NCBI GenBank assembly: GCA_002239085.1
Contig: MPNP01000022.1
Location: 1-32,597, forward strand
Source: Rhodobacteraceae bacterium bin131
GTDB lineage: Bacteria > Pseudomonadota > Alphaproteobacteria > Rhodobacterales > Rhodobacteraceae
Length of the DNA: 32,597 nucleotides
Direction: 5' to 3'
In this document: positions 9,347 through 16,651 of the stretch, piece by piece
How positions within the stretch are numbered: position 1 is the first letter of the stretch
How the letters are laid out: every line of letters starts with the position of its first letter
Program-made: the position numbers and the translations under genes
The notes under the pieces: generated by a model
What the model saw: only the letters and a program-made list of their open reading frames with translations
What the model was told of the DNA's origin: nothing
The model's database searches: none

Positions 9347-10144
9347 ATGAAATTAATTATCCAGGCAAACAAAAACTTTGCTCAATGTCTCCACCACCTC
9401 ATGAAGTCAATAGGTGCTGTCCTTTTGATTTCCCTTGGTACGTGTATTCCACTCATTACTCAAGCCCAGGAAACGCCTCCCTTTGTTATCAATGACAAAG
9501 AAGATTTTGGTAATTTAGTCCGCGATTATTTGCTTGAGAATCCTAAAGTCATTATTGAAGTCATCGAAATTCTTGATCAACAAGCCGCACAAAATCAAGC
9601 TCAAGAAGAGGCCGCAATTATTGAATTGTATTCCGACCAATTATTTAATGATAAGGATTCGTGGGCGGGAGGAAATCTTAATGGTCCTATTACAATTGTT
9701 GAGTACGTTGATTATCGATGCGGTTTTTGCCGACGAGCACACCCCGTCATGAAAAGCTTGCTTCAAGACCGTGATGATATTAAATTGATTATTAAGGAGT
9801 TTCCCATCCTAAGTGAGGAATCAATAGTTTCATCCCGTCTTGCTATTGCTGTCTTGCAGTTAGCTGGTCCCGAAACCTACAAAAATGTCCATGACCAACT
9901 TATAACCCTAGATAGTCCAATTACCGAAGAATTTGTTAATGGGATTGCAATGCAGATTGAAATACCTCAAGGAGAGTTGGAAAATAAAATGTTTGACGAA
10001 AGTGTTGATTCAGTGATTTACTCCAACCAATTCATTGCCGCTGATTTGGGCATTAATGCGACCCCAACTTTTATTATTAACAATAAAATTTATAGAGGCT
10101 ATTTAGAAAAAGACGAATTATTAGCAATCATTGACGAAGGTTAG
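9347..10144 (+). CDS. Periplasmic DsbA-family thiol:disulfide oxidoreductase (ScsC/DsbA-like)
   Basis: 265 residues with a signal peptide (hydrophobic about 22-38, cleavage likely after A40 in TQAQ). A short helical N-terminal region (about 50-90) resembles the oligomerisation segment of ScsC-like proteins. The thioredoxin fold follows, with active site CGFC at 125-128 and the cis-proline loop ATPTF around Pro240. It should oxidise or isomerise disulfides of exported proteins; which of the two cannot be read from the sequence. A clear ribosome-binding site (GAGGAG) precedes the ATG. It sits between rne and accB and is separated from accB by only 59 bp. In many alphaproteobacteria aroQ lies between such a gene and accB; it is absent here. 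Confidence 0.85.
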   Translation: MKLIIQANKNFAQCLHHLMKSIGAVLLISLGTCIPLITQAQETPPFVINDKEDFGNLVRDYLLENPKVIIEVIEILDQQAAQNQAQEEAAIIELYSDQLFNDKDSWAGGNLNGPITIVEYVDYRCGFCRRAHPVMKSLLQDRDDIKLIIKEFPILSEESIVSSRLAIAVLQLAGPETYKNVHDQLITLDSPITEEFVNGIAMQIEIPQGELENKMFDESVDSVIYSNQFIAADLGINATPTFIINNKIYRGYLEKDELLAIIDEG

Positions 10145-10203
10145 AGTTAACAGACTGCTGCCCGCGTTATATATGAGTCCAAGATGACTAACGAGAAATT
10201 ATA

Positions 10204-10686
10204 ATGAATAACTCAGATGATAAAATTGACTTTATTTCAAGCATCGTTGAAATATACAAAAAGAATGGCTTGGATGACTTTGAGATTTCCATTAAGGACA
10301 GCAAATCATCAACCATTAATATCAAACTTTCGAGTGGGAAACTTGTTCAACCCATTCCACATCTGGGCGCATCACAATACAATCCGACACCAATGAATTC
10401 TAGATCTTTAGAGTTTGAGAATGAATCACAAGCACTCCCCAACGATACCGAAGGAATGGTCTATTCAGAAATGGTTGGCACTGCTTATTTAGGTGCGAGC
10501 CCCGAGGCTGAAGCACCATTTGTAAAAGTTGGTCAAATTGTATCGGCTGGTCAAACAATCATGATTATTGAAGCCATGAAAACCATGAACCACATTGAAG
10601 CTCCTCACTCAGGTACCGTAGAAAAAATCCTTGTTGAGGATGGCGAACCCGTCCAATATAACTCTGAACTGATGATTATCCGCTAA
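10204..10686 (+). CDS. accB: Biotin carboxyl carrier protein of acetyl-CoA carboxylase
   Basis: 160 residues. A variable N-terminal region joins a Pro/Ser/Asn-rich linker (about 50-80) to a C-terminal biotinyl domain. The biotinylated lysine is Lys126 in IIEAMKTMNHI. The domain also has the MVGTAYLGASPEAEAPFVKV start and the GQTIMIIEAMK hairpin typical of AccB, including the thumb-like insertion found only in bacterial BCCP. It carries carboxybiotin between AccC and the AccAD transferase in the first step of fatty acid synthesis. accC follows 45-55 bp downstream, the usual accBC operon. Confidence 0.95.
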   Translation: MNNSDDKIDFISSIVEIYKKNGLDDFEISIKDSKSSTINIKLSSGKLVQPIPHLGASQYNPTPMNSRSLEFENESQALPNDTEGMVYSEMVGTAYLGASPEAEAPFVKVGQIVSAGQTIMIIEAMKTMNHIEAPHSGTVEKILVEDGEPVQYNSELMIIR

Positions 10687-10739
10687 CTATCAAACGTGCC
10701 TTCAGTGTCGTTACTAAAAATTGCTATTGGTTGCCACCT

Positions 10740-12095
10740 GTGATCTCTAAAATCTTGATTGCCAATCGGGGTGAAATTGCCCTACGCATTATTCGTACGT
10801 GCAAGGAAATGGGCATTAAAACTGTTGCCGTTCATTCGACCGTAGACCAAGATGCTATGCATGTCCGCATGGCCGATGAAACCGTTTGCATCGGCCCACC
10901 TCGGTCGCACGGACGAAAAGATAGTTACCTCTCGTATTCAGCCATAATTTCGGCCTGTGAGATTACCGGTGCACAAGCGATTCACCCAGGGTATGGGTTC
11001 CTATCTGAAAATGCTGAATTTGTTGAGCAGGTTGAAGATCATGAAATCATATTTATCGGCCCATCAGCACACCATATTCGCATGATGGGGGATAAAATTT
11101 CGGCAAAAAAGGTGATGAGTGAACTTGGTGTTCCATGTGTCCCCGGACCGAACGAAAGTCTTAATTCCCCTGAGGAAGCCAAAACAATCGCGCAAGAAAT
11201 TGGTTACCCAGTGATTGTTAAAGCAGCTGCTGGAGGTGGGGGACGGGGAATGAAAATCGTTCATAACAAATCCGAATTTAGTGAGGCGTTTCAAACCGCT
11301 CAGCAAGAAGCTATTGCCAGCTTTGGGAACGGGGAAGTTTATTTAGAAAAATTTCTATCCAATGGCCGCCACATTGAGATTCAAATATTGGCTGATAATT
11401 TCGGAAACGCAGTTCATCTTGGGGAACGTGATTGTACTCTCCAAAGGCGACATCAAAAACTGTTGGAGGAATCACCAAGCCCCGTTATCAGTTCCAAGGT
11501 GCGCGCTGAAATTGGTAAGATTTGTACTCATGCTATCACTAACATGGGTTACTCAAGTGCCGGGACTATTGAGTTTCTGTATCATGAGGGAGAATTTAAT
11601 TTTATTGAGATGAATACCCGATTACAGGTAGAGCATCCAGTAACCGAAGCTATTTTTGGCATTGATCTAGTCAGAGAACAGATCAATATCGCTGCAGGAA
11701 ATCCGCTTTCCTTTAAACAAAATTCACTGAAGCCTTCAGGCCATGCCATTGAAGTCCGCATCAACGCCGAGGCCTTACCTAACTTTAGACCTTGCCCTGG
11801 TCAAGTTGATATCTATCATTCACCAGGTGGGTTAGGGATTCGCATGGATTCCTCACTTTACAACGGATATACCATCCCCCAGGACTATGACAGCTTGGTT
11901 GGCAAACTCATTGCTCATAGCACTGACCGTAGCCGGGCAATAGCAAAACTCAAACGTGCTTTAGAAGAATTAATTGTGCACCCGATTGCGACAACTGCAC
12001 CCCTCTTCCAAGAAATCTTAAAGGATAAAGAATTCATTAATTCTGAGTATGACATCCACTGGCTGGAGCGTTGGATTAAAAACCATTATGGGTAA
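10740..12095 (+). CDS. accC: Biotin carboxylase subunit of acetyl-CoA carboxylase
   Basis: About 451 residues, the usual AccC length. It carboxylates the biotin on AccB using ATP and bicarbonate. It opens with SKILIANRGEIALRIIRTCK, followed by HPGYGFLSENAEF, the ATP-grasp glycine loop AAGGGGRGMKIV, HLGERDCTLQRRHQK, and FIEMNTRLQVEHPVTE with the catalytic and metal-binding residues; DYDSLVGKLI lies near the C-terminus. I place the start at GTG 10740, which gives the N-terminus closest to the family. A TTG at 10731 would add three residues, and neither has a good ribosome-binding site. It is co-directional with accB and aat. Confidence 0.95.
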   Translation: MISKILIANRGEIALRIIRTCKEMGIKTVAVHSTVDQDAMHVRMADETVCIGPPRSHGRKDSYLSYSAIISACEITGAQAIHPGYGFLSENAEFVEQVEDHEIIFIGPSAHHIRMMGDKISAKKVMSELGVPCVPGPNESLNSPEEAKTIAQEIGYPVIVKAAAGGGGRGMKIVHNKSEFSEAFQTAQQEAIASFGNGEVYLEKFLSNGRHIEIQILADNFGNAVHLGERDCTLQRRHQKLLEESPSPVISSKVRAEIGKICTHAITNMGYSSAGTIEFLYHEGEFNFIEMNTRLQVEHPVTEAIFGIDLVREQINIAAGNPLSFKQNSLKPSGHAIEVRINAEALPNFRPCPGQVDIYHSPGGLGIRMDSSLYNGYTIPQDYDSLVGKLIAHSTDRSRAIAKLKRALEELIVHPIATTAPLFQEILKDKEFINSEYDIHWLERWIKNHYG

Positions 12096-12140
12096 CCAAG
12101 GTTATATTGAATCGCCGGCTTAATCACCATCAGAATTCAA

Positions 12141-12779
12141 GTGAATCAAAAACTAGCTAGAATAGTTTCACAATACGCCCGGGGAAACTTCATGATGGGA
12201 GGTTCCGATTACCCGTTTAGCTTTGATTGGTGCACCAGTGAACAGAGATTTATTGTCCCTTTGAATAAGATCATTGTTTCCAAAAGACTTAAACGAAGAA
12301 TTCGCAGCGAGCATTTTGAAGTAACCATGAATGATAGCTTCACTGATGTTGTTGACAGATGTGCAGAGCGGCCGGACACGTGGATCAATCTTGCCATAAA
12401 ATCTGTTTATCAACAATTGTTTGAAAATGGCCTTGCCCATTCGATTGAAACGTGGAAAGATGGTGTTCTCGTTGGCGGACTCATTGGTATTGCAGTTGAT
12501 CGAGTATTTTTCGGCGAAAGTATGTTTGCACGAAAATCCGATGCCTCAAAAGTTGCTTTCATTTTCCTTGTTGACCATCTCAATCGGCTCGGCTTCAAAG
12601 TGCTTGATGCTCAGGTTCCGACCACACATTTAGCAAGTATGGGGGCTGAAGAAATTTCCGAAGAACGCTTTCAGAAATTACTCTCCACCTATATCAAACA
12701 CCCTAAAAGTCAATTCACTTCGCTTCCGCTTGCTTCTTCTGGCTCCGAAGTTGTACAACGTATCAGCCAAAAGTCATAG
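12141..12779 (+). CDS. aat: Leucyl/phenylalanyl-tRNA-protein transferase
   Basis: 212 residues starting at GTG. The enzyme adds Leu or Phe from aminoacyl-tRNA to proteins with N-terminal Arg or Lys, marking them for ClpAP. Family motifs seen are the GGLIGIAVDRVFFGESMF segment with RKSDASKVA, and LDAQVPTTHLASMGAEEISE near the C-terminus. The N-terminal LLRAY-like segment is present in altered form (ARIVSQYARGNFMMGG). It follows accC by 45 bp, the usual alphaproteobacterial order. Its 3' end overlaps the convergent DUF2155 gene by about 70 bp. Confidence 0.9.
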   Translation: MNQKLARIVSQYARGNFMMGGSDYPFSFDWCTSEQRFIVPLNKIIVSKRLKRRIRSEHFEVTMNDSFTDVVDRCAERPDTWINLAIKSVYQQLFENGLAHSIETWKDGVLVGGLIGIAVDRVFFGESMFARKSDASKVAFIFLVDHLNRLGFKVLDAQVPTTHLASMGAEEISEERFQKLLSTYIKHPKSQFTSLPLASSGSEVVQRISQKS

Positions 12780-13156
12780 CGTGGATGCTCAACCGCAGAT
12801 AGAGCCGGCAATTGTGAGATCAACCAAGCATTAAAGATTTCAGTATTATCACTGATTTGCTTAATCTCGACAAAAGCAAAGGAATGCAATTGAGGATTTT
12901 CTGGAAGGTAGCGGCAATCGTGGAGGGTAATACTGAAGCGGTCAGTATTGAGGGATTGCCCAGTTGCAATTTCAAAATCTTCTGTTTTTCCAGCAATACT
13001 GTCAAGACTTCGGATAATTGCACTCCGGCCGGTTTGAGCCTGAAAGTCTGAGTCTGGCTCATCGCGATACTCTGGTGCAATTCCTTGCGCAGATACGGAC
13101 AGCCCAAACCAGCACAGCACGATTCCGTGGCGAATTATTTGACTAACTTTCTTCAC
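12710..13156 (-). CDS. DUF2155 family exported protein
   Basis: About 148 residues with a signal peptide (KKVSQIIRHGIVLCWFGLSVSAQG). The body matches DUF2155 as I know it: a LDSIAGKTEDFEIATGQ segment, then a small beta-rich core with Cys (LHDCRYLPENP), AFVEI, and the C-terminal ALSAVEHPRYDFWLIRC. The function is unknown; the family is found beside aat in alphaproteobacteria. I chose GTG at 13156 because it gives a normal signal peptide; TTG at 13162 is the alternative. It overlaps the end of the upstream MlaD-like gene by some 14 bp, suggesting translational coupling, and its 3' end is antisense to the end of aat. Confidence 0.8.
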   Translation of the reverse strand: MKKVSQIIRHGIVLCWFGLSVSAQGIAPEYRDEPDSDFQAQTGRSAIIRSLDSIAGKTEDFEIATGQSLNTDRFSITLHDCRYLPENPQLHSFAFVEIKQISDNTEIFNAWLISQLPALSAVEHPRYDFWLIRCTTSEPEEASGSEVN

Positions 13157-13583
13157 CCACAAACTGAGCTAGTAGAGTGAGAAAATCAACATGAGACTGA
13201 GTGAATTTTACCTGTTCTCCTGGTTTGATAACCGCGTCTTCTACTCCGGGAGATACATCAATATAATTTCCACCGAGTAAGCCCTCAGTGGAAACTGAAA
13301 ATAATGTGTCCGTCGTGAGTTGGATATCTGAATCGACCGACATGTGAACAGAGGCTTTAAGATTATCAGGGTTAAGTCTCATTTTATAAACAGATCCGAC
13401 TTTTATTCCAGCAAGACGCACCTCGGTACCCACTCCAACCCCTTCAGCTGATCTAAATTCAGCAACAATTTCATAACTATCGCCTGCGACATAAACGTCA
13501 TTAGCTTGAAAAAGCCAATACAAAAACCCTGCGGCAAACACCAGGACTACAAATCCCACAAATGCCTCTACTTTGCTATCCAT
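13143..13583 (-). CDS. mlaD: MCE-domain (MlaD-like) lipid transport protein
   Basis: About 146 residues. A single N-terminal membrane anchor (VEAFVGFVVLVFAAGFLYWLF) is followed by an MCE domain: YEIVAEFRSAEGVGVGTEVRLAGIKVG, then STEGLLGGNYIDVSPG. MlaD forms a hexameric ring in the periplasm with the MlaFEB ABC transporter and moves phospholipids between the membranes. The other mla genes are not in this window. I chose the ATG at 13583 (MMDSK), which puts the anchor near the N-terminus; a longer frame from 13619 would overlap the upstream gene by about 16 bp. It lies in a row with NDUFA12-like and DUF2155 genes, as in other alphaproteobacteria. Confidence 0.85.
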   Translation of the reverse strand: MDSKVEAFVGFVVLVFAAGFLYWLFQANDVYVAGDSYEIVAEFRSAEGVGVGTEVRLAGIKVGSVYKMRLNPDNLKASVHMSVDSDIQLTTDTLFSVSTEGLLGGNYIDVSPGVEDAVIKPGEQVKFTQSHVDFLTLLAQFVGEES

Positions 13584-13603
13584 CATTTTCTTAACTCTTG
13601 GGC

Positions 13604-13978
13604 TTACTCTGGCTTCCATGGGGTGTAGTCAGAGGGAATTGAATTGGACTTATTGCGTAAGGAACCTTTAGGAACATAAGCCTGCGATGTACCGGTTAAA
13701 TTGGGAATATGGTCTTTTTCCCATTTTTTTCTTGAAAGTGGCTCCTCGGTGGGTGGCTCTGAAAAAGTGTAGTGAAGCCATCCATGCCATTCAGGAGAAA
13801 CTCGGCTTGCTTCAATTGCACCGTTGTAAACAATCCATCGTCGTAAACCGTCTTTGGTTTGGTAAAACACGTTTCCTTCAAGGTCTTCGCCAACCCGAAT
13901 GCCTTTCCGCCACGTAAACAGTTGCGTTCCCAATGTTTGAGAATGCCACCAAGTTAACACGCGTTTAATTAAGTCCAT
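13604..13978 (-). CDS. NDUFA12-like NADH:ubiquinone oxidoreductase accessory subunit
   Basis: 124 residues matching the NDUFA12/B17.2 family: KRVLTWWHSQTLGTQLFTWR, then GNVFYQTKDGLRRWIVYNG, SRVSPEWHGWLHYT and a Pro-rich C-terminus ending DYTPWKPE. This supernumerary complex I subunit is shared by mitochondria and alphaproteobacteria, which makes it one of the best taxonomic markers in the window. It is a peripheral subunit on the cytoplasmic side. It is first in a minus-strand set with the MlaD-like and DUF2155 genes; the gap to the next gene is about 20 bp. Confidence 0.9.
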   Translation of the reverse strand: MDLIKRVLTWWHSQTLGTQLFTWRKGIRVGEDLEGNVFYQTKDGLRRWIVYNGAIEASRVSPEWHGWLHYTFSEPPTEEPLSRKKWEKDHIPNLTGTSQAYVPKGSLRNKSNSIPSDYTPWKPE

Positions 13979-14285
13979 TTCGTAAAGCCCGTTTGCTCAA
14001 AAGAAAAGTAAACAATTGTTGTATTACAATTTAATCCTCAATTGCTGTTCTTGTATCTTCACACCAAGATATAGACCCCGGTACTATAGACTAAAAGCTG
14101 TACAAATTCAATTACTTAAGACCACCGATTATTCAGGGTTCAATTAAATTTCCAATGCAGTTTTAGAAATAAGATTGCCGGCATACACCCTTTGGGCTCG
14201 TAATTCTGGCGACGTTCCTTATCCTCTGATTGCTAGAGACATTAATTATTATTGATTCGTTCAACTTAACTCACAACAAACTCAT
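13979..14285. other. Intergenic region between clpX and the NDUFA12-like gene
   Basis: 307 bp, AT-rich, no gene recognised. It should hold the promoter of the NDUFA12-like operon, but no convincing -35/-10 pair stood out. In many alphaproteobacteria lon and hupB follow clpX; neither, nor a recognisable fragment, is here. Confidence 0.5.
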
Positions 14286-15557
14286 TTACCAAGCTTTACG
14301 TGAGCGCATAGAATTAGACATCTTTTTTTCCGAATAAAACTTCAATAGCGGTGCTTGAGATAAAACTGCGGCATCAGAGACGACAATTTCATTGACTTCA
14401 CCATCCAAGGGTAATTCAAACATTGTATCAAGTAATAAATCTTCAATTATTGACCGTAAGCCACGTGCCCCGGTCTTCAATTCAACCGCCTTTTGTGCAA
14501 TCGCAGCAATTGCGTCTTCGGTGAAAGTTAACTTAATTCCATCAAGTTCAAATAGTTTTTGGTATTGTTTAACTAGGGAATTACGTGGGGCAACTAGAAC
14601 TTTTTTCAGCGCATTAACGTCAAGCTCTTCAAGGGTTGCAATAACTGGGATTCTCCCAACAAATTCAGGAATTAAACCAAACTTCATCAGGTCACTTTGT
14701 TCAACATCAGCGAGTAGTTCACTTAACCCTTTTTCCTCAAAGTCAGATATATTAGCTTCAAAGCCCACGGCCGCAGGATGGGTACGCTGTTGAATAACTT
14801 TCTCCAAGCCTGAGAATGCTCCACCACAGATAAAAAGTATATTTGTTGTATCAATTTGAAGGAATTCCTGCTGGGGGTGTTTACGCCCTCCTTTTGGAGG
14901 AATCGAGGTCACCGTTCCCTCAATAATTTTAAGAAGTGCCTGTTGAACTCCTTCTCCACTCACATCGCGCGTGATTGACGGATTATCTGACTTGCGAGTA
15001 ATTTTATCAAGCTCATCAATATACACTATGCCTCTTTGCGCCTTTTGTACATCGTATTCCGCTGCTTGCAAAAGACGAACAATGATATTTTCGACGTCTT
15101 CTCCGACATAACCAGCCTCGGTTAATGTCGTAGCATCAGCCATAGTGAAGGGGACCTCCAATAGTTTGGCAAGCGTTTGAGCAAGGAGGGTTTTACCACT
15201 CCCCGTTGGTCCGATGAGTAAAATATTAGATTTAGAAATTTCAACATCACCAGTATTGTTGTAACTCAGCATTTTGTAATGGTTGTATACGGCAACAGAC
15301 AACACTTTTTTGGCTTGCTCTTGGCCGATGACATAATCATCCAAGAATCGATAAATTTCTTGCGGCGGCACGGCATGTGGGTCTTCATTTCGGAAATGCG
15401 GTTCACGGTCTTGTTGGATGATTTCAACTGAAAGCTCAACACACTCATCACACATGTAAACCTTAGGACCAGCAATAAGTTTCCTGACTTCGCTTTTGTG
15501 TTTACCACAAAAAGAACACGTGAGTTCGTCGTCGCTATTATGGTTCTCTTTACTCAT
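14286..15557 (-). CDS. clpX: ATP-dependent Clp protease ATP-binding subunit ClpX
   Basis: 423 residues, full length. The N-terminal zinc-binding domain has Cys14, Cys17, Cys36 and Cys39. The AAA+ core has Walker A GPTGSGKT (116-123), the pore-1 loop GYVGED (149-154), Walker [11 protein letters not shown] and the RKH loop GGRKHPQQ. The ClpP-docking IGF loop appears as VGF (264-266), a conservative variant. The C-terminal small domain includes [12 protein letters not shown]. ClpX unfolds tagged substrates and feeds them to ClpP. It lies 84 bp downstream of clpP in the usual tig-clpP-clpX order. Confidence 0.95.
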   Translation of the reverse strand: MSKENHNSDDELTCSFCGKHKSEVRKLIAGPKVYMCDECVELSVEIIQQDREPHFRNEDPHAVPPQEIYRFLDDYVIGQEQAKKVLSVAVYNHYKMLSYNNTGDVEISKSNILLIGPTGSGKTLLAQTLAKLLEVPFTMADATTLTEAGYVGEDVENIIVRLLQAAEYDVQKAQRGIVYIDELDKITRKSDNPSITRDVSGEGVQQALLKIIEGTVTSIPPKGGRKHPQQEFLQIDTTNILFICGGAFSGLEKVIQQRTHPAAVGFEANISDFEEKGLSELLADVEQSDLMKFGLIPEFVGRIPVIATLEELDVNALKKVLVAPRNSLVKQYQKLFELDGIKLTFTEDAIAAIAQKAVELKTGARGLRSIIEDLLLDTMFELPLDGEVNEIVVSDAAVLSQAPLLKFYSEKKMSNSMRSRKAW

Positions 15558-16002
15558 TGCATATAACTCAAGGAGAATTACTCCACAATTATCGTTTACA
15601 GCTTCTCAGTTTAAATAGAAGCTGAAGATATTCAATCAATACTAGTTTCTTTTAGCGACAATTTTGTCTATAAGGCCCCAGTCTAGTGCTTCTTTGGGAC
15701 TCATAAATTTGTCGCCTGGTGCTATTGCATCTGAAACTTGTTTTTTTGTCCGGCCGGTATGGTTCATTAAAATTTGCTTTAAGGTATTTTCCCGATCTTG
15801 CATGTGAGTGTATTGGATTTGGACATCTGTAAACCGCCCCCTTAAGCCGCCCATTGACTGGTGAACCATGATGGTGGCATTGGGCAAGCAGAACCGTTTT
15901 CCTTTAGCCCCAGCAGCTAATAAAACAGCCCCCATAGACGCAGCCCGCCCAAAACACAGGGTTGATACGGGTGGTGAAATGTATTGCATGGCATCGTAAA
16001 TG

Positions 16003-16051
16003 GCCAATCCAGAGTCGACTTCGCCCCCTGGACTATTGATGTACATAGCAA
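16003..16051. repeat. 49-bp direct repeat, left copy, flanking the foreign segment
   Basis: Identical over 49 bp to 16353-16401 and offset by exactly 350 bp. Both copies are native clpP sequence encoding the [14 protein letters not shown] region. Identity stops abruptly at each outer end (16002/16352 and 16052/16402). Confidence 0.95.
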
Positions 16052-16352
16052 CCTTCAGCCCGAGACCCGGTAGCCGTCACCCGGGCGCGTCGCCGCCTGT
16101 AGTGAACTTCTGTCGATAATCCACCGTACGGGTGGACTATCGCGGGTAGATCCGCGGCGGGGCGACGGCACCCGCGCTCCCCTACGCTTCGGCGATGACA
16201 CCGACGATCGCCAAGGTCACGGCCGCGCCCCTGCGTCACCCTGAGGTTCTCGGCCGCCCGCAGGCGAGCACGGCCTCCTGGGACCCGTGGGGCCTCATGC
16301 ACCCGCTGTCGTACGACGGAGCCTTCACCGGCCGGGCCGCCCGCTTCTCGCC
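16052..16352. other. GC-rich foreign segment inside clpP
   Basis: 301 bp with base composition far above everything around it. On the plus strand it begins with a short in-frame tail (PSARDPVAVTRARRRL, then TAG near 16100) and a hairpin at 16114-16142 (6-bp stem, one mismatch, 5 more pairs, loop GTACG). From ATG 16195 a frame follows in which almost every third codon position is G or C (MTPTIAKVTAAPLRHPEVLG and on). That is the look of a gene end, terminator and gene start from a high-GC bacterium such as an actinomycete, not of an insertion sequence. No terminal inverted repeats or transposase were seen. Confidence 0.8.
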
Positions 16353-16401
16353 GCCAATCCAGAGTCGACTTCGCCCCCTGGACTATTGATGTACATAGCA
16401 A
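16353..16401. repeat. 49-bp direct repeat, right copy, flanking the foreign segment
   Basis: Second perfect copy of the clpP segment. A duplication of 49 bp is much longer than typical transposon target-site duplications (2-14 bp), but it is a natural size for a k-mer or contig-end overlap in an assembly. Confidence 0.95.
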
Positions 16402-16651
16402 TTTCCTTTTTGGGATTTTCCGATTCCAAGAACAATAATTGTGCAACAGCGAGGGTTGCCATTTCTTCGGTCACTTCTCCGCACACGAATACAATTCGTT
16501 CTTTGAGGAGTTTCGAAAATATGTCATATCTTCTTTCACCTCGAGGAGTTTGTTCATCCACTGTTGGGATCAGTGCGTTATAAAATTGATTCAAATGAGG
16601 ATTCCTTATACAAGTCAGGTGGTTATTGATTGATGTGAGGTACAGCGAGAT

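Larger units (their letters stand above)
15642..16594 (-). pseudogene. clpP: ATP-dependent Clp protease proteolytic subunit ClpP, interrupted as sequenced
   Basis: The N-terminal part reads from a TTG start at 16594 (AAGGA 8 nt upstream) through [15 protein letters not shown] and then into foreign sequence and a stop. The C-terminal part resumes with the same [15 protein letters not shown] and runs to 15642. Joining 16594-16402 to 16051-15642 gives 603 nt, a 200-residue ClpP with Ser103 (GRAASMGA), His128 (IMVHQS) and Asp178 (PGDKFMSP), all intact. Apart from the insertion the gene shows no decay, so the break is either very recent or not real. ClpP is the tetradecameric peptidase partner of ClpX and ClpA; ClpX and trigger factor beside it are complete. 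Confidence 0.9.

Noticed and set aside
16114-16142. Hairpin in the clpP insert as a possible native regulatory element
   Set aside because: It belongs to the foreign GC-rich segment and most likely was the terminator or spacer of the donor genome.
16033-16446. Long minus-strand open frame across the clpP insert
   Set aside because: It exists only because the insert is GC-rich and low in stops; it joins clpP pieces to foreign DNA in the wrong frame and resembles no protein.
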